NCBI RefSeq assembly: GCF_963678635.1 | Contig: NC_087067.1 | Location: 26,977,547-27,041,546, forward strand | Source of the DNA: Symsagittifera roscoffensis | Taxonomy: Eukaryota > Xenacoelomorpha > Acoela > Convolutidae | DNA: 64,000 nt | Reading direction: 5' to 3' | In this document: one piece after another, positions 1 to 13,400 of the stretch | Layout: the number at the start of each line of letters is the position of its first letter | Position numbering within the stretch: position 1 is the first letter of the stretch | Notes under the pieces: model-generated | What the model was told of the DNA's origin: nothing | Seen by the model: only the letters and a program-made list of their open reading frames with translations | Database searches by the model: none | Position numbers and translations under genes: made by a program

Positions 1-1590
1 GCCTAGTAGTTGTATTATTGTGCGGAATAGCGGTTCTGATCTATTGAGTCGTAAAGACAGTTCAATTAGATTATTATCGTGTAACATTTTTGAAAATGTT
101 TTTGTCTACTTCTAATCTATCTGTTAGTTCTAAGCTAATTTGTTTTTTAAGGTCTTGATCGAGACTTATGGTCGCACCAGAAGAGTTAGGTTCGAGGTGT
201 AACTCATAGAGTAATTTCGGATAGGGTACACCGTCTGCTCGTCACGCTATCTTTTTTTCGGCCGGATAGATTCGTGCAACTTCTTAGTCTAATACCGATC
301 CTAATCTTACTCTAATATCTACTAGTCTCAGGGTGTTTAACTAGTCTCTGCTAGGCTCAATAGATCTAGAGATTACTGGCTTATTGCGATTGCCAAAGTT
401 CTCTGAGAGAGGTAACTAATTTCTAAGTTAAATTCAAATCTCTCTGGTGCTGAAATTATAAGTAATTTCAGTATTTACAAATAAGTGGTTTGTTAGTTTG
501 ATGGATCGTGATTGGTTAATATTAAATATTTTATAGAGATAAAATATCCAATTTATAACCAAAGAATAAATATAGTTTATATCTGGTTCCATCCATCCGG
601 GGTTTACAGAGTTTTGAATCTTTAGATCTTCTATCTGTAATGAAGGATGGAGGTTGGTCGTTGTTGTTTGACGAGCATCTTTTCCTGTTTTGTTCTTGGA
701 GAAGAGAGTTCCAGGAAGCTCGAGTCATCGATAGGAAGTTATTAGTTATCGTTTGACAAAGACTTTGACTGTCAAGGAAATCAATCTGATTTCAAGATGG
801 TTTGTTATGATCGTACGTTCTTGATTGGTTCTGGAGAACTGTGTTTCGATCTGGTTTGGGAATGGCGTGAAAATCGTGTTTTGAGGGGTTGCCTTGTAAC
901 TCGGATCTGTACGTATACTTGAACATCGAGGTGGTCATTGGTCTGATTCAATGAAGTCCTTTTCTGCGAAGTCAAGTCGTACTCTAAATCCTTTATGAGT
1001 CGTGATTGTGAGCGGTATGTCAGTTGTATTTAGCTAATCTGTAGGTTGAGTGTGATGGGGTCCTCTAGTCTTTGGATGCTCGTTCTTGTGGTTGTTCGTG
1101 ATCTATGTACTGCATATTATAATTTACATTCATAAAACTTTGTTCGTCCTGTTTTTTAGTAATGATTTTGATTAATTGTTTTCGCAAAAGTGTTTTAGTT
1201 TTAGTTCAGTTATTTTTGTTTCTTGTGCTTTTTTCTTTCCTCGTCCATTACTATCGCATCTCTAGTCTCTCTTCTCTCCAATAATCGACCTTCCTCTTCT
1301 TTCAGCCATGAATCGCAGCCCTCTCCTGCTACCAATTTAGGTTTGAATGAAGTAAGAGCAACCTCTGAATAAAAACCGTAAACAAGACTGCTCGTATATC
1401 AAGCCAAGACCTTTATATTTCTAATGCATTTAGACCAAATGAAAAATTTTCACTTGAATAAGTGACAAAAGGAAAGAAAAAAATGAAAACTATTGTGTTT
1501 TTTTTTTCAATTGTTTCTCCATTTTATCAGCTCACACCCTTTGTAATAAAAAAATGGTGTAACTAGGGTCTCGTTTTGTTTTTAAATGTA
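1..1590. other. No recognised gene; G/T-rich stretch
   Basis: The first ~1.1 kb is richer in G and T on the plus strand (A/C on the minus) than the AT-rich DNA that follows. The BEL/Pao element further right has a similar bias, so this could be the decayed edge of another minus-strand retroelement. I could not recognise any protein domain in either direction. A pyrimidine-rich tract ending in CAG occurs near 1305 but leads only into a ten-codon frame. Confidence 0.3.
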
Positions 1591-1839
1591 CTAAATGATT
1601 GACCTCATCTCATTTTGAAACACATTAATCCGCCACTTACGGTTTTCAGCGTGCAATCTGTTGCACTAATTTTTAGATAATGGAGAGCTTAACATTTTCC
1701 AAACTCCTGTAATTTTTCGAAAAGTTATAGGAGTTTGAAAAATGTTACTTTGTCCATTATCTAAAAATCACTGCAACAGTTTGCACTCTGAAAACCATTG
1801 GTTAATGCGTTTCAAATTGAGATGAGGTCAATCATTTAG
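1591..1839. repeat. Long inverted repeat (hairpin), foldback/MITE-like
   Basis: The left arm starts with CTAAATGATTGACCTCATCT and the right arm ends with its reverse complement. The two arms stay alignable almost to the centre, about 120 bp each, with few mismatches and only a short asymmetric centre. Nothing protein-coding lies inside. The layout is that of a foldback MITE or an inverted duplication. Confidence 0.8.
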
Positions 1840-3115
1840 AAATAATCAATCATTTAGTTAAAAAAATTTTGACCTCCAGCAGACAGTAATGTCTCCTAAT
1901 TGATATAGCAAAGTTCTTTCAAAAATACGTACTTAAAACTGAAATTTGTATGAACATCAAAGCAACACGAGCTTTATTAGTCCGCATTTTTTTCGAAAGA
2001 CGGAACAAAAGCCGAAATTGCAAAAAATTTACTTAGGTTGTCTTTTAATCAACAAGTGTCAGCCATATCTGTGAAAAGACTAATAGTTCAGGGCAAAGTC
2101 TTGAATATTCCGATTGCCTTTCAATTTGTCTGTGTTAAGTATAGATTTTTGAGTCGTGTATGAAAGTAATCAAGTAATCAACTATTCCTGTATATAATAT
2201 TGGGTTTATAACAGGCGTAAGCGGTGGATTAATGCATAAAATTAAATAATTGCAAATCATTTGGTCTTTGTAAATTTTATTAGCGTGTGGGGGTTAAATT
2301 CAGAAAACAAAACTGAAAAAAAAAGTTCCAAACATTTCGTGAGATGCTCAACAAAATTTTTTGAAAAACGACCTGAAAGTAGATTAGACAGGGCTTTGCA
2401 CTCATATACCAGTATTATGTTGAAAAGGGAATCTGAGTGCAGAGCAATCAGATCCCCCACATTACTGCACTACATCTTAGTAACAAAAGACTGTTAGCAC
2501 ACATGAAGCTTAGTTTTGGGATTTGCCTCTAGAAACCTGACACCTAGATAAGACTGCTCGTATCAGGGCAAAATCGTGAGTGTTCTGATTGCCCTTTGAA
2601 TTGTCTTATTTAATTATTAAAGTTTGAGCTGTGTATGTAGGTAAGTAGGAGGAGTGTATGGAAGAACGTTTATCTTATTTCAATTCAATGTGCAACATTT
2701 TAATATAGAAGTGCGCCTACCCGGCGGGGCCCTAGTAGAATCTGAGATCAAACAACCATGTGATCAATTAAATTTTTAAAAATCGGTCTGAAAAACGACA
2801 CCCCCAGCCTATATATTTCTCACCTTTTTCGAAAGTTGAAACATTACTCAAGACTGTTCATAAATCAGGGCGAAACCCTGACTGCTGCGATTGCATTTTA
2901 AGGTCAATTAAATTTTTTTAAATTGTGGAATAGACAAATTAATAGAAAAACTAATTTTAAAAAATTTCTTTTTTTTTCCTCAATTTTTCTTCCTTTTTTA
3001 TCACCCCTACACTAATTTTGAGTATTCCATGCTTTTTGTCACTAGTGTTTAGTCACGAACACATCCTAAAAATTTTGAGAAAATAAATGTAAAAAAAAAT
3101 TTATGAGTTTATGAT
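1840..3115. other. No gene; 3' end fragments of the dispersed hairpin repeat
   Basis: Short pieces of the dispersed repeat occur near 2070-2130, 2549-2605 and 2851-2905. All are in the reverse orientation, recognisable by a GACTGCTCGTATCAGGGC-like word followed by a degenerate CCGACTGCC. No coding region is recognised between them. Confidence 0.5.
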
Positions 3116-3134
3116 TTATGGGTTTATGGGTAAT

Positions 3135-3329
3135 TCTAGTCATACAATTCTAGTCATACAATTTCCATATATGGAAAATGCTAGTCATACAATTTCCATA
3201 TATGGAAAATCACTAATCAAAGACCTTTCATGCAATTTTCTGTATTTATAGAATTGCATAAAAATTGTATGATTAGCAATTTTCCATTTATGAAAATTGT
3301 TTGATTAGCATTTTTGGTCAACCCGGGGT
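3135..3329. repeat. Foldback repeat copy with CCATATATGG palindromes
   Basis: Two tandem units carry CATACAATTTCCATATATGG, followed by related units in the opposite orientation (ATTGTATGATTAGCA). The copy ends in GTCAACCCGGGG. The same word set and the same GTCAACCC end occur at 21207-21426 and 61570-62505, so this is a dispersed family. Confidence 0.65.
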
Positions 3330-3339
3330 TGGATGAAAC

Positions 3340-4511
3340 CAGGAGTCGGAACCAAACCGTAGTTCCGATACTCAATTTTTTTCCGTGTCGGAACCAATAC
3401 TCAATTTTTTTAGATTTTGCCTGGCCTACACTCACCAAATGAAACTCCAAATGAAATTTTCTAGTGTTCTCTAAACAAGACCGGAAACTTTATCATCAAG
3501 ATCATCTTTCTAGCAGGTCCGTCATTTTGTAAAAACGCAGTACTAACTAAAAGCATTTAGCACTTTCTTATCACTGAAACCTTATTGAGTTTCCTGTTTG
3601 ATTACTAAAATGCTGATTATCGTCAGCAAAAAAGGAATTGTTTTTTTTCTTAAAGACTTGAAAAAACCAATTGTAATATACAGTTTCATTTGATTGAGTG
3701 ACTTTTCGTGATAAATGAACGGTCGTTTTTCCACTTTATCCGATTAAACAACGATCTAACTGACCAGAATAAGTCTAGTAAGCTTATTTTCCTTCAATAT
3801 TCAAAAATCGATTTCAGATCACCTTCAAATATCAGAAAAGCAAACTTAAAATGTACCAAACTGAAGCTACAGTGGTACCTCAAAAATATCTCTTAGGTCA
3901 AATGTAGTAAAATTTAATTTTTTGCCTAAATTTGCACGATTTTCTATGCGCTCACCTCTTTTGGCTTATATTCGAATAATTCGATTACTTTCAACGCATA
4001 TTTTAACTGTACTGCGTTTTGCCCTCACAAGTCCTCTCGGATAAACGATTTCATGTTTTTTTTGCGAACAGTGATTGTGCTTTAGAGCAGTGTTCAATAA
4101 TTTTGTCAGTTTCTTATTATTGTCGACAAACATAATTTTTCGAATTCCGTGAAACACGTAAAAAATGTCAGTACTTAAAGATCACTAAGCTCCCATTTTT
4201 TCCCATCAAAAAGCCACTGTTTGATAATTTTTGATCAACGTATTTAATTCATATTAAATGGCTTTAGAGTTTTTGAATTGGTCGTAGAAGTCCTGAATTA
4301 TAGTTTTCAAGCATTATAGACTTTTTCGAGAGGTTAGTCATGAAATTTACAAGTTTTTTCAAGTTTAACTCATTTCCTTTTTAGTGCAGGTGCTTTATTA
4401 GGTTTCATAAAATGTTACAATTCACTTTTCAATTTTTATATTTTTTGTCTTATATACCCCGTTTACCCCTCTCGGTTCCCCCTCTCCCGTTTTCCTCCCT
4501 TTTTACAAACC
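3340..4511. other. No recognised feature
   Basis: AT-rich sequence. I see no convincing coding region, RNA gene or repeat structure here. Confidence 0.4.
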
Positions 4512-4935
4512 TCCCCCCCCCCCCCCCCCCCCCCAGTTTACCCCTCCTCAAATTAACCCCCATCTTAGTTTTTTTTACCCCCCCCCCATGAGTAACACAG
4601 AACGTGGGGAGGGGGGTAAAACTAAGATGGGGGGTTAATTTGAGGAGGGGTAAACTGGGAGGGGGGAGGGGTAAACAATGGGTTTGTAAAAGTAAAAAGG
4701 GGGGTGTAAAAAATGTGGGCGGGAGGGTAACCTGAACAACTGAGTATACTCCCTCCCCCGTCTCCGTTGAAAATGGTAAACAAACTGGGGGGGGGGGGTG
4801 GGGGGCTGTAACTTGGGGGGGGGGAGTTGGGATAAATTTTAGCAAACATGGGGGTGGGCATAGGTATAAACGTAATGGAGTGGGGGTAGGGGGTTTGGGC
4901 AAACGCGGATGGGGGCAAACTGGGGAGGGGGTTAA
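4512..4935. repeat. C-tract / G-tract region with a large perfect-type hairpin
   Basis: A long C run (from 4512) is followed by a pyrimidine-rich arm at about 4533-4592. Its reverse complement lies at about 4605-4660, separated by about 15-20 bases containing GAGTAACACAG. From 4660 to 4935 there are many further G runs of 4-12, often next to GTAAAC. Long frames across this region encode only low-complexity Pro-rich or Gly-rich peptides and are artefacts of the tracts. Confidence 0.8.
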
Positions 4936-5019
4936 TTTGATTACGTTTAGATTGCGAGTAGGCCGTGAGAAACGCAGAAATGTTGCAAGTTTTGCAAATG
5001 ATTTTGCAAAAAAGTGTAT

Positions 5020-5265
5020 AGATTATAATCCGGTATAATCAATTATAAAGGATTTTAAATGGATTATAACTTATTATAATGTATTTTGAATGAATTACAA
5101 TAATTTGTAATGGATTTTAATGGATTGTATTTTTTTAACGAAAATAATCGATTATAATGACAATATAATCGATTTCGCGGTCTAAATTTACCACAATAAT
5201 AGATTATAATGACAACATTTTAGACAATATTTTTCCATTATAATCGATTATTATCCATGGAACTC
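5020..5265. repeat. Cluster of ATTATAATCGATTATAAT-type palindromes
   Basis: Interspersed copies of GATTATAATC/TAATCGATTA-like words in a short AT-rich block. The same word field appears on a larger scale in the receptor intron at 54028-54960. Confidence 0.6.
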
Positions 5266-7871
5266 CGGTGCGGGCTGTTAATCTGTCACTTTTTGTGAAA
5301 AATGAAATCTTTTTTGCCAGACTCTGAAGAACTGTGCAGACTATGCAGATACAGAACACGACTTTGATTACGCGTCACTAAATTTTAATATTCAAAGAAA
5401 ACGTTAATATTTTTTTGATAGGGAGCAAATTCTGGGCATCAAAAATTAAAAATTAAAAATAACTGGTTTTCTAGATATAACTTCTCTACCTTCTATCAGC
5501 CAGACATTCCAAAAAGTTGATCAAAAAAAAGTCTCAAGTTTCAACGATGAGTTATCTACAGATTTTTTTTTGCATAATTTCGAGAACATTTTTAAAACAA
5601 AGCTTAAAAAAACACTACTGCTCGTAGATCAGGGCGACGCCCTGAATGTTCCGACTGCCCCTTAATCGTTATCAAATAGTTGTTGGTGAAAAATGTATTT
5701 TACAACCCTAAACTTTGGATTTTATCATGACTGCAATTCTTTAATGCGACCGATTAGATTGCCGTAGCTCATTTTGGAACAATTTTGTTGTGCGGTATAT
5801 CTCATCGCGCATAAATAATTCACATTAGACTTTCAGCATTACAACTAAAGTCTTCTCAGCGCCCATAAAAATGTTAAAATATGACCAAGTAGGCAATTTT
5901 CAGGCCCCCAAAACTTTTTAAAATTGATCAGTGGCAAAACACTTTTTTACTTTTGAACTCAGAGTCGATATCTTCAATTGGGTTAAGAAATTCCCAAAAA
6001 CTATTATTTCGATCCGCGAAAATTGAATGATTGAAAAAAAAACTTTTTTATTTGAGAATTTATTGAGTTCAATTTGTTGTGATGTGTTTTCAATGTCGCA
6101 CGAATTTTTTTTTGGCAGTCTTAGAAAGTTTTTAGAAATATTTGTGCGCTTTTCTAAAAAATGATTGCAATAGAATGCAAAGAGACCTACGGGAAAACAA
6201 TTATCCGTAGCTATCTTTTTTTGATTTATAAATTATCTTTTAATCATCATATCACCCATTTTGATTCCTCAATTGTAACTGCAGAGGAACTTTGAGCTAG
6301 TTTGCTAGCTTAGAAGAATACTAAACAAGTAGCTAGTTGTTTCGGATGGTTTTTACCACAAAAAAACATCAAAAGAAAACTGATTAGCCGGGAGGAGTAG
6401 TCGCTATCTTTTCCTGATTATTATTTTTAAAAACTATAGCTCAAACATGGTTTTGCATTCTCATTATTTACAAAGGTAAAAGTGAATGACGCAACTCCAT
6501 TGACTCAATACGGTTATTTTAGTTCAAAAAAGACAAGTTTTCAAACTAGAATTGAACTCAATGCCCGTATTTAGGATAAGAAAACTCATAACCGAAAAAC
6601 CATTGTGCAAATTTTATAGTAATTTCGATATCAGTGATTTGACTGTGTTTGTTTCTTCGTTAGAACTTCGTTGTTGACACGTACACCAGGACTGCGAATC
6701 GGGAGGTTGTAAAGCAAACTGTTGCAGACCGTTCAAAATCTCAAAATATCCCAAAGTGTTGGATGAGATTCAGTGAGTGAGAAAACTTGGTCTTGTAAGC
6801 TTCGAGGAGAATAATCAAATGAGACATTCCAAGACAAAAAGTTGTCAGTTTTTTTTCCGTTCTGACTTTTTTGCCTTCTACTATTAACTTAAATAAGACT
6901 GATTGCATCATGGAAAAGCCTTAAATGCTCTACCTATCAATCAATGTCTCTAAAATAATTTTGAAATTATCAAATAAAAAGAAAAGGATAACAAAGTAAT
7001 AAAAAAGGGGAGCAATTTTTTTTCTGATTTTTTAAAATCAAAAATTCCTCCCACAGGCAAAGTGACGAGACGCTGCTTTTAGCCTCCAGTTATTTTTAAA
7101 AGCACCAAAATGTCCTACATTAACTCAATTTGCAACCATTAATGAGCACATTAAACTGTTGCTTATGCGTTATTAGCGCAAAATATCTCGCCCGTAAATT
7201 TATTAAACTAAAGTCAAGTTGACAATTTTCATATCACCTTAAGTTTTCAAAAAAGATCACAGGTGATATAATTTTTTAAATTTCAATTTTCGGTTCCAAT
7301 TTTTTCATTTTGTTCAAAAATGACTAGTTAGAAAAAAAATTTGGCCTGGATTTTCCGACTCTATCTTCAAAAGTCTGAACAAAGTATTAGGGAAGTGCAA
7401 TAAGAAGAATGGTCCAAAAATTTAGTATCAAAAGCGCTGAAATGTTGGAAAAAAATGTGAATAATGAACACATGCATACATCCTTGCAGACTTCCACCTT
7501 TTAGTTCTCACTTTGTGAGAAAAAGACGAATGTTTCTACTTGGGCTGGTTTTTTTCTCTACACAAACTTTATTTATTTTTTTAAATTAGCAAATTTGAAG
7601 AAACTTGAGTTTTTGAATTCAAATGCTGCAAAATTTGTCATATTATGCAACTTAAAAACTTCAAATTCTGGTATGCAAAACATCTATGCAATGGTCTTGC
7701 ATGCAAAACTATATATCAAGGGTGATCAGTCTAAGCCAGACTTTGATTTTTCGAAAAACGCCGAAGAGGATGACTTTGCACAATTGTTCTTTTAAAGGTT
7801 TATTAAGTAGTAATTTAATCCGCTCAAGTAACTGCTCCAATTCGAGCTGAGGGAACTCTTTGGTCCAAACA
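5266..7871. other. No gene; degenerate reverse copies of the dispersed repeat
   Basis: A reverse-oriented copy of the dispersed repeat starts near 5608 (GCTCGTAGATCAGGGC, then GTTCCGACTGCC). Another, much more decayed, starts near 6894 and passes through a recognisable TTATTAGCGC / GATCACAGGTGATAT stretch near 7170-7270. No protein-coding gene is recognised. Confidence 0.45.
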
Positions 7872-8375
7872 CTGCGTTACGGAATATTTGTGCTCGGGGT
7901 GGGTTTATTTTTTCTTCAGACAAATTTCGACTTTTTAACTAGCCATTTTTGACGAAATTTTTTTTTATATCATTCGAAAAGTATTGTTGTTCTGAGCCCA
8001 AATTTGAAAAGATATTTAACCTGTGATAGTTTTTTGTAAAGTTACGGGGGTTTAAAGATTGCCATTTTGGCCAATTTGGGACAATTAACGCGCGATATAT
8101 TTCGCGCTATTAACGCGTAAACGGAGAGTTAATCCATCATAGAAATCGTTCCAAAGCTTATTTGCTATAATTGGTTTGTTACAAGGAGCGAAAACTATCC
8201 CTTTGTACTTTATATGGCGTGTGGGGTGATGATTTTCATAAAAAATTTCAAATTTTAGAATTTTTTTTTTCATTTTGTTTTATTTCATTGAATTTTTAAA
8301 TGTTATTACTGCTCCATAAACCTTAAAAGGCAGTCGGAACATTCAGGGCTTCTCCCTGATACGAGCAGTCTTGTT
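7872..8375 (+). mobile_element. Dispersed hairpin repeat, nearly full copy
   Basis: Forward copy. It begins with CGTTACGGAATATTTGTGCT, runs through the internal landmark AATTAACGCGCGATATATTT, and ends with GGCAGTCGGAACATTCAGGG, a hairpin, and ACGAGCAGTCTTGTT. It has no coding capacity. See the finding on this family for the proposed Helentron/HINE-like classification, which is inferred. Confidence 0.75.
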
Positions 8376-8460
8376 ATGTGCCTCATTTGAGCTATTGTTG
8401 GCTAGGTCCATTTGAACTTGCAAAATTGTATTGATTTGCAATTAACCACAAAACAGAGAA

Positions 8461-9950
8461 CAAGACTACTCTTATATTAAAGTGAAGCCTGAAAAATTTC
8501 GACTGCACTTTAAGGATAGTGAAAAAATGTTTCGGTTAAAAATTGACAAAATAAACAAAAATGAAATCCCCTAAAGAGCTACTGTAAATTTTAACGGGAT
8601 TTATTTATTGTCCAATAAATTGTATCTTGATAATAAGACCAAGTGACTTGCCTCAATTCAATTTGGACTGCATTAACCTGCTTTTCAGTCGTGTTAAAAA
8701 CCGCAAAACATATAGCGTTTTATATTCGCAGTTCACCAAATTAAGAATTTTCAAACCACCATAATATTCCAAATTTTGAAGGCAGGTGATAGATATATCG
8801 CTTTTTGATTTACGTAGCGTATCAGCGTTGATTTTCCAAAAAAATCTCCAAAACCAATTTTTGATTTTTTTTCTTTGAAGAGTTCACCCATCTGTTATCG
8901 CTGTCTACAAAAACCGATCTGTTGTTTTGTTACCATCTTGGACGAAAGTCGCGGAATATTTGGGCTCGATGTACTTTTTTTTCTCTAGTCAACCTTCAGT
9001 TTTCTTAACTAGCAACTTTCGACGGAATTTTTTGTATCAATCAATTTTTTATTGTTAACTTGAACTCAACTTTAAAAAAACTCACCTGTGATAATTTTTT
9101 TAAATTACGGGTGCAAAGATAGTGATTTAGCCAAGTTGAGATCACTAACGCGCGATGTTTATTCGTGTTAGAATTCGTGCCTGATTTTAATTGCAGCATG
9201 CTATTTGGTCTACTTAAAACTTTTATCCTTGGCTGATGCAAAATACACCTCTCTGTGGTTTAGGTAGCATGTGACGGGATTTTTTTTTGAAAAAAAAATA
9301 CTAATATTGATTTTTCCATTTTTGAAAATTCCACCCAGGTTTTCGAACCTTTACTCTTTTATGCCATAAAATGCATTTGGATTATATAGGCCAAAAAATA
9401 CAGTTTGCACAAAACACTGAATGTTCCAACTGCCCCCTAATTTATCTCGAATACTGTTTGGTTATTTAAATATTCGCAAACAATTAACTGTAGGCCGATA
9501 AGATTGAACTTCTAGTGTCTAGGTTGAGTCGTTTAGGGAAATAATAAGATCAACTAGCTTATTGCCTCAATTCGATAAGCTTTATTGCCTCCATTTTCGA
9601 TTTTGATAAGTTTTATTGTCTCAATTTTATTATTTTAAATAATGGAAAAACGATAAATTTTAGAATGATTATTTCAAATTTTTGGTCGAAAAAATTTAGT
9701 TGTATAAAAAATTAATTAGACCAAATAGCTTGCTTTAATTCAAATTGGACAATTTCATAGTCACGTGTAAAGTATATAACGAGCAGGGCAGGTTAATATA
9801 GTAGTGTGCACACTCCCCGACCAGGCCCATGCAGATCAAGAGATTGACTCCCCGAGAGAGCAAAGAGTTTTGAGAAATTGCTCCGAATAAAAAAACCACC
9901 CCGAACAGAAATGTTCACCAGTTTTTTTGAAAGGCTGAACAATAAGTTTG
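8461..9950. other. Fragments of the dispersed repeat, both orientations
   Basis: A reverse fragment starts near 8461. A forward fragment starts near 8938 (GACGAAAGTCGCGGAATATT) and runs to about 9290 with the ACGCGCGATG landmark. A reverse 3'-end fragment lies near 9405-9445. No gene is recognised. Confidence 0.45.
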
Positions 9951-9956
9951 ATTCAT

Positions 9957-10280
9957 GTCTGGCGAATCGTTAATGAGAACTAGGAAAAATCAGGCACAGA
10001 AAAAATTGTCTACTTTTCCTGCTGCTTTTGAATATCAAACATTTTGTATAGAAAACGAACTTGTATTCGTTATCAGTTTTAACGATGTATTTGAGCTCTT
10101 TCTCGCTTTTAACGTTTATTTGAATATAAATTACTTGGTTGCGGGTGTTACGTAATTTATTTTTATGCTTTTTTTAAATCTTTGTATATGCTGTGTTCTG
10201 GTTTTCAATTTTTTTTCCTGTAGCTTTCCTGATTGTATATGAAAAGATGAGGTCATCTAAGATGGTTTGTCAATTGTCAA
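9957..10280 (-). repeat. 3' LTR of the BEL/Pao element (left copy)
   Basis: Aligns with 15430-15746 over about 300 bp with many substitutions and small indels. Shared landmarks include GTGTTCTGGTTTTCA, TTTCCTGATTG and GTCATCTAAGAT. The inner border in element orientation appears to be TGACAATTGACA, present in both LTRs. The outer border is approximate. Confidence 0.75.
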
Positions 10281-10451
10281 ACTTGTGTATAACACTCGGT
10301 CTCATTTTGCAGTTGCAAAATAAATTAAGAAAAAATGGTTGGGTTGGTTCCTATTTATATAACTTGAAACATTGTCTTAACGGTCGTGTAAGTGTCTGTT
10401 GAAGTTATAGGCTACGGTTGTCGGCGGCAAGGCTAGTTTAGGATGAGGCTT

Positions 10452-13400
10452 TCATTGTCGTGAATCTTTGTTTGTTGAGTCATTGTAATAGTCCGGATTA
10501 ACAGGCGCCAGTCTAATGGCTGGCAATGACACAAGTTTGTCCCTTATTTTAACGGTGTAAACGCTTGTCTGATCATCATCGATTGATTTCTTTCCTGTAA
10601 TCCGTCCTCGTGGCATCTTATCCTGAAGAATCAGAATAACTTATCCTTTTTTTAATAGAAAGCATCTTATTTGGCCATCGTTGTCGCGGCAGTAGTGTTG
10701 GGATAAACTCCTTTATCAGGCGTTTCCAAACATAGGTTGCTAGTTGTTAGGCAAAATTCCACAGTCAACTGAGTTTTGAGGGCTGATAGGTTTGCAGAAG
10801 TGGCAAGCTGGCGTGTGTTCTCGCGAGAAAAAAATGATTTGGAGGGAGGGCTTAAACATCATCGGGCGATGCTGAAACTGTAGTGATGGCTCTTGCGTTC
10901 ATTTAGTGTTGAATTTTGCCAAGAACGAACTTGATTTTGTCTTCTGTTAGAACCTGGCTTCCTATGATGGCATGGAACGAGTCGTTAACTGATCTAATGA
11001 GTCGTTACCATAAACGCATGAGGAGCATAGACAGGGTTGAAAATCCATTCATTCTATTTGTTGGCGTAAAACTGTCGTGGAACATCGGCGTCGAATTGTC
11101 TGTTGAGTTCTCTTTCGACGGCGGTGAAATTTTTACCGTTGACAGAAACAGTTTTTGCTGGTTTTCCTCTGCGTGCGAAGAATCATCTTAAGGTATGGAT
11201 CGAGGCGTCGACTGATCGGTTCCGGCACATCTCGAGATGTTCGGCACGTGTTGTTTGGCGTGCCCTTATAACTCCGTAACGTTTGTTATAGATTCCTAGC
11301 AGTTTTCGAAGCGATTGGTTGAAAGATATCTAATCCTGTTTGTTGAAACGGGAAGGTTTTATCGTCTGAAAATCTAAAGGCAGGTAGTGGTGCCAGTTCC
11401 CGCTGTATTGCAGTAGCTTGTTTTTGTCGGCAGTGACTAGAGTTTTTATATGACCCTGTCAATATTTGCGCGAACACAGAGAATCCATTTTTCATTTTGT
11501 TGAATATTTCGTGTGTGCTAGCGAGACGAATGCTGGTTGTATTTGTGGGTTTTTTGTATGTAGAGGTCCACTGCTGACTGTTTTTCATCAAGTATAATTT
11601 GATGTTTTTTGAAATCGTTCCAATTTAATTACTGTGTGCTGTTTTAGGGGAGCCACTCGAGCTTTTCGTAGAACCATTTCGCTGCGGATTTGCCGAGTAG
11701 CAACTGCTGCCAAAGCGCTGTAGGAGGCATCTCAAAAAACACATGAAAAGTGATATTATTGTGGCTGTATCCAAAGTAGTGTAAAGGTATTTCCACTGTC
11801 TGTAAGTCGTTTCTTTCGTCGAGCAGCTCAAAAAATTAATTTATCAAATTTCTTGTAATTTGGTTGTCCCGTTTCATTCATTTTCTCCAAATTGCTTGCT
11901 GTATTATTCGAATTGTTGCTGCTAATTCAATTGGGTCAAAGATTGACGAACCTGTGCAAAGTCTGTGGTGTCGGTTTCTTCTGGACGAGCTCGTGTAGTT
12001 TGTCAGTGGCGACGCTGAGTGTATCCTTAATTACTCTCCATTGTATTCCGAAATTTCGATTAAATAGTTTGGTTTCCGGGTTTTCGTCTTCGGTGATGGA
12101 TCTGTGGTCTTCTGGTATTGTTTGCAGAGTTTTAAGATCCGTGGTTACCCACCTGGTCAGGTTGAAGCTTTCTTATTGTAGTACGTGTTGATTTCTTTGC
12201 TGTTTTCGAAGAAGTCATCCACGTAGAATTTCTTGTGGACATGTTTCAGGGTGTGCGGATAATTTTGAGCATTGTTGTTTGTGCAATTTCCTGATCCGTA
12301 AATTGCACAAGTAGGATAACATTAGGCTCCAAAGACGCAACGAGCATACTCGAAAAAAAAAATCGGGTTCTTCAGCTCCTCAGAGGAAACAAAGAAAATT
12401 TTTGTTTTCGGGGTTAATTGAAAACTGCGAATCCCTTCAATGTCAGTAGTGATGGTTGCTTTCGCTTGCGAAAACGGGTATTGCGGGTAACTACTACTAA
12501 TAAGTTGCAGAACAAGTCAGGTATGTCAGAAGCATGTCATTTAGGCATATTCCTTTGAATTTGGATTTGGCATTGGAATAAGGGCGAAGCATTCCTGTTT
12601 GGTTTGATTACCCCACGCTCCGGTAAAATCCATTTTATCGAAGTTTTTTTTGTCTTGCTATAGTTTTCTTATGAAGTGGTTGCTGACATCCTTGTCAATA
12701 GTATCTTGGTAGACGACCAGTTTTTCCGATTTCATGTCAAGTTGTATTTTCAACCGGTGGTGTTGGGCTATTGCTGTTTTATAGTTGTTTGGAAGATTTG
12801 CATTTAGTTTCCACAGAAAACCCAGTTGATAGCGGTTGTCTTACACTGATATGGTTTTCCGAGGTGTTTCCATATTAAGACTTCCATCCGATGGCATCAT
12901 TATTTCAGGCGATGAGGCGTAGGTTTCCATTCGCTAGAGTGAAACAAGAAGATACAAGACTTTTGTCTGTTGATAAATGTATTGGAGTCACTGGAATTTG
13001 ATGACTTTAAAAAATTTGAATGCCGCTGTTCATTCCTGGTATTGTTCATCCTAGGGTTGTAGGGATCTCTCGAGGAACATTTTGATTTCCTTTGATGATG
13101 GTCTTCGGCTGATGATGTCGATATTGTCAGCTCCAATCACCAGGGCGACGTAGTTGTTGTTTAAGTCTGGGAAACATATAGGTAGTTGTATTGTTCATAA
13201 GATAGTCCTGTAGGCTGCAGATGTCTCTCAACCTTTCAGGCTCTGCTGCATTTAGATTGATGTGCTTTTTCATTAGACCATGATTTATTTCAAATGTTTT
13301 AGTGTTATTTCCAGATAAATTAACTGTAATATCCACTATCTGAGCGTCTTAGAGTTGAAAATACTTCCTATGAGAAGTTGTTCCTGTTGGTTAGTTTCTT

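Noticed and set aside
4450-4918. Two minus-strand frames of 98 and 150 codons, Pro-rich
   Set aside because: They arise from C/G tracts and the inverted repeat; the translation is low-complexity and matches no protein domain.
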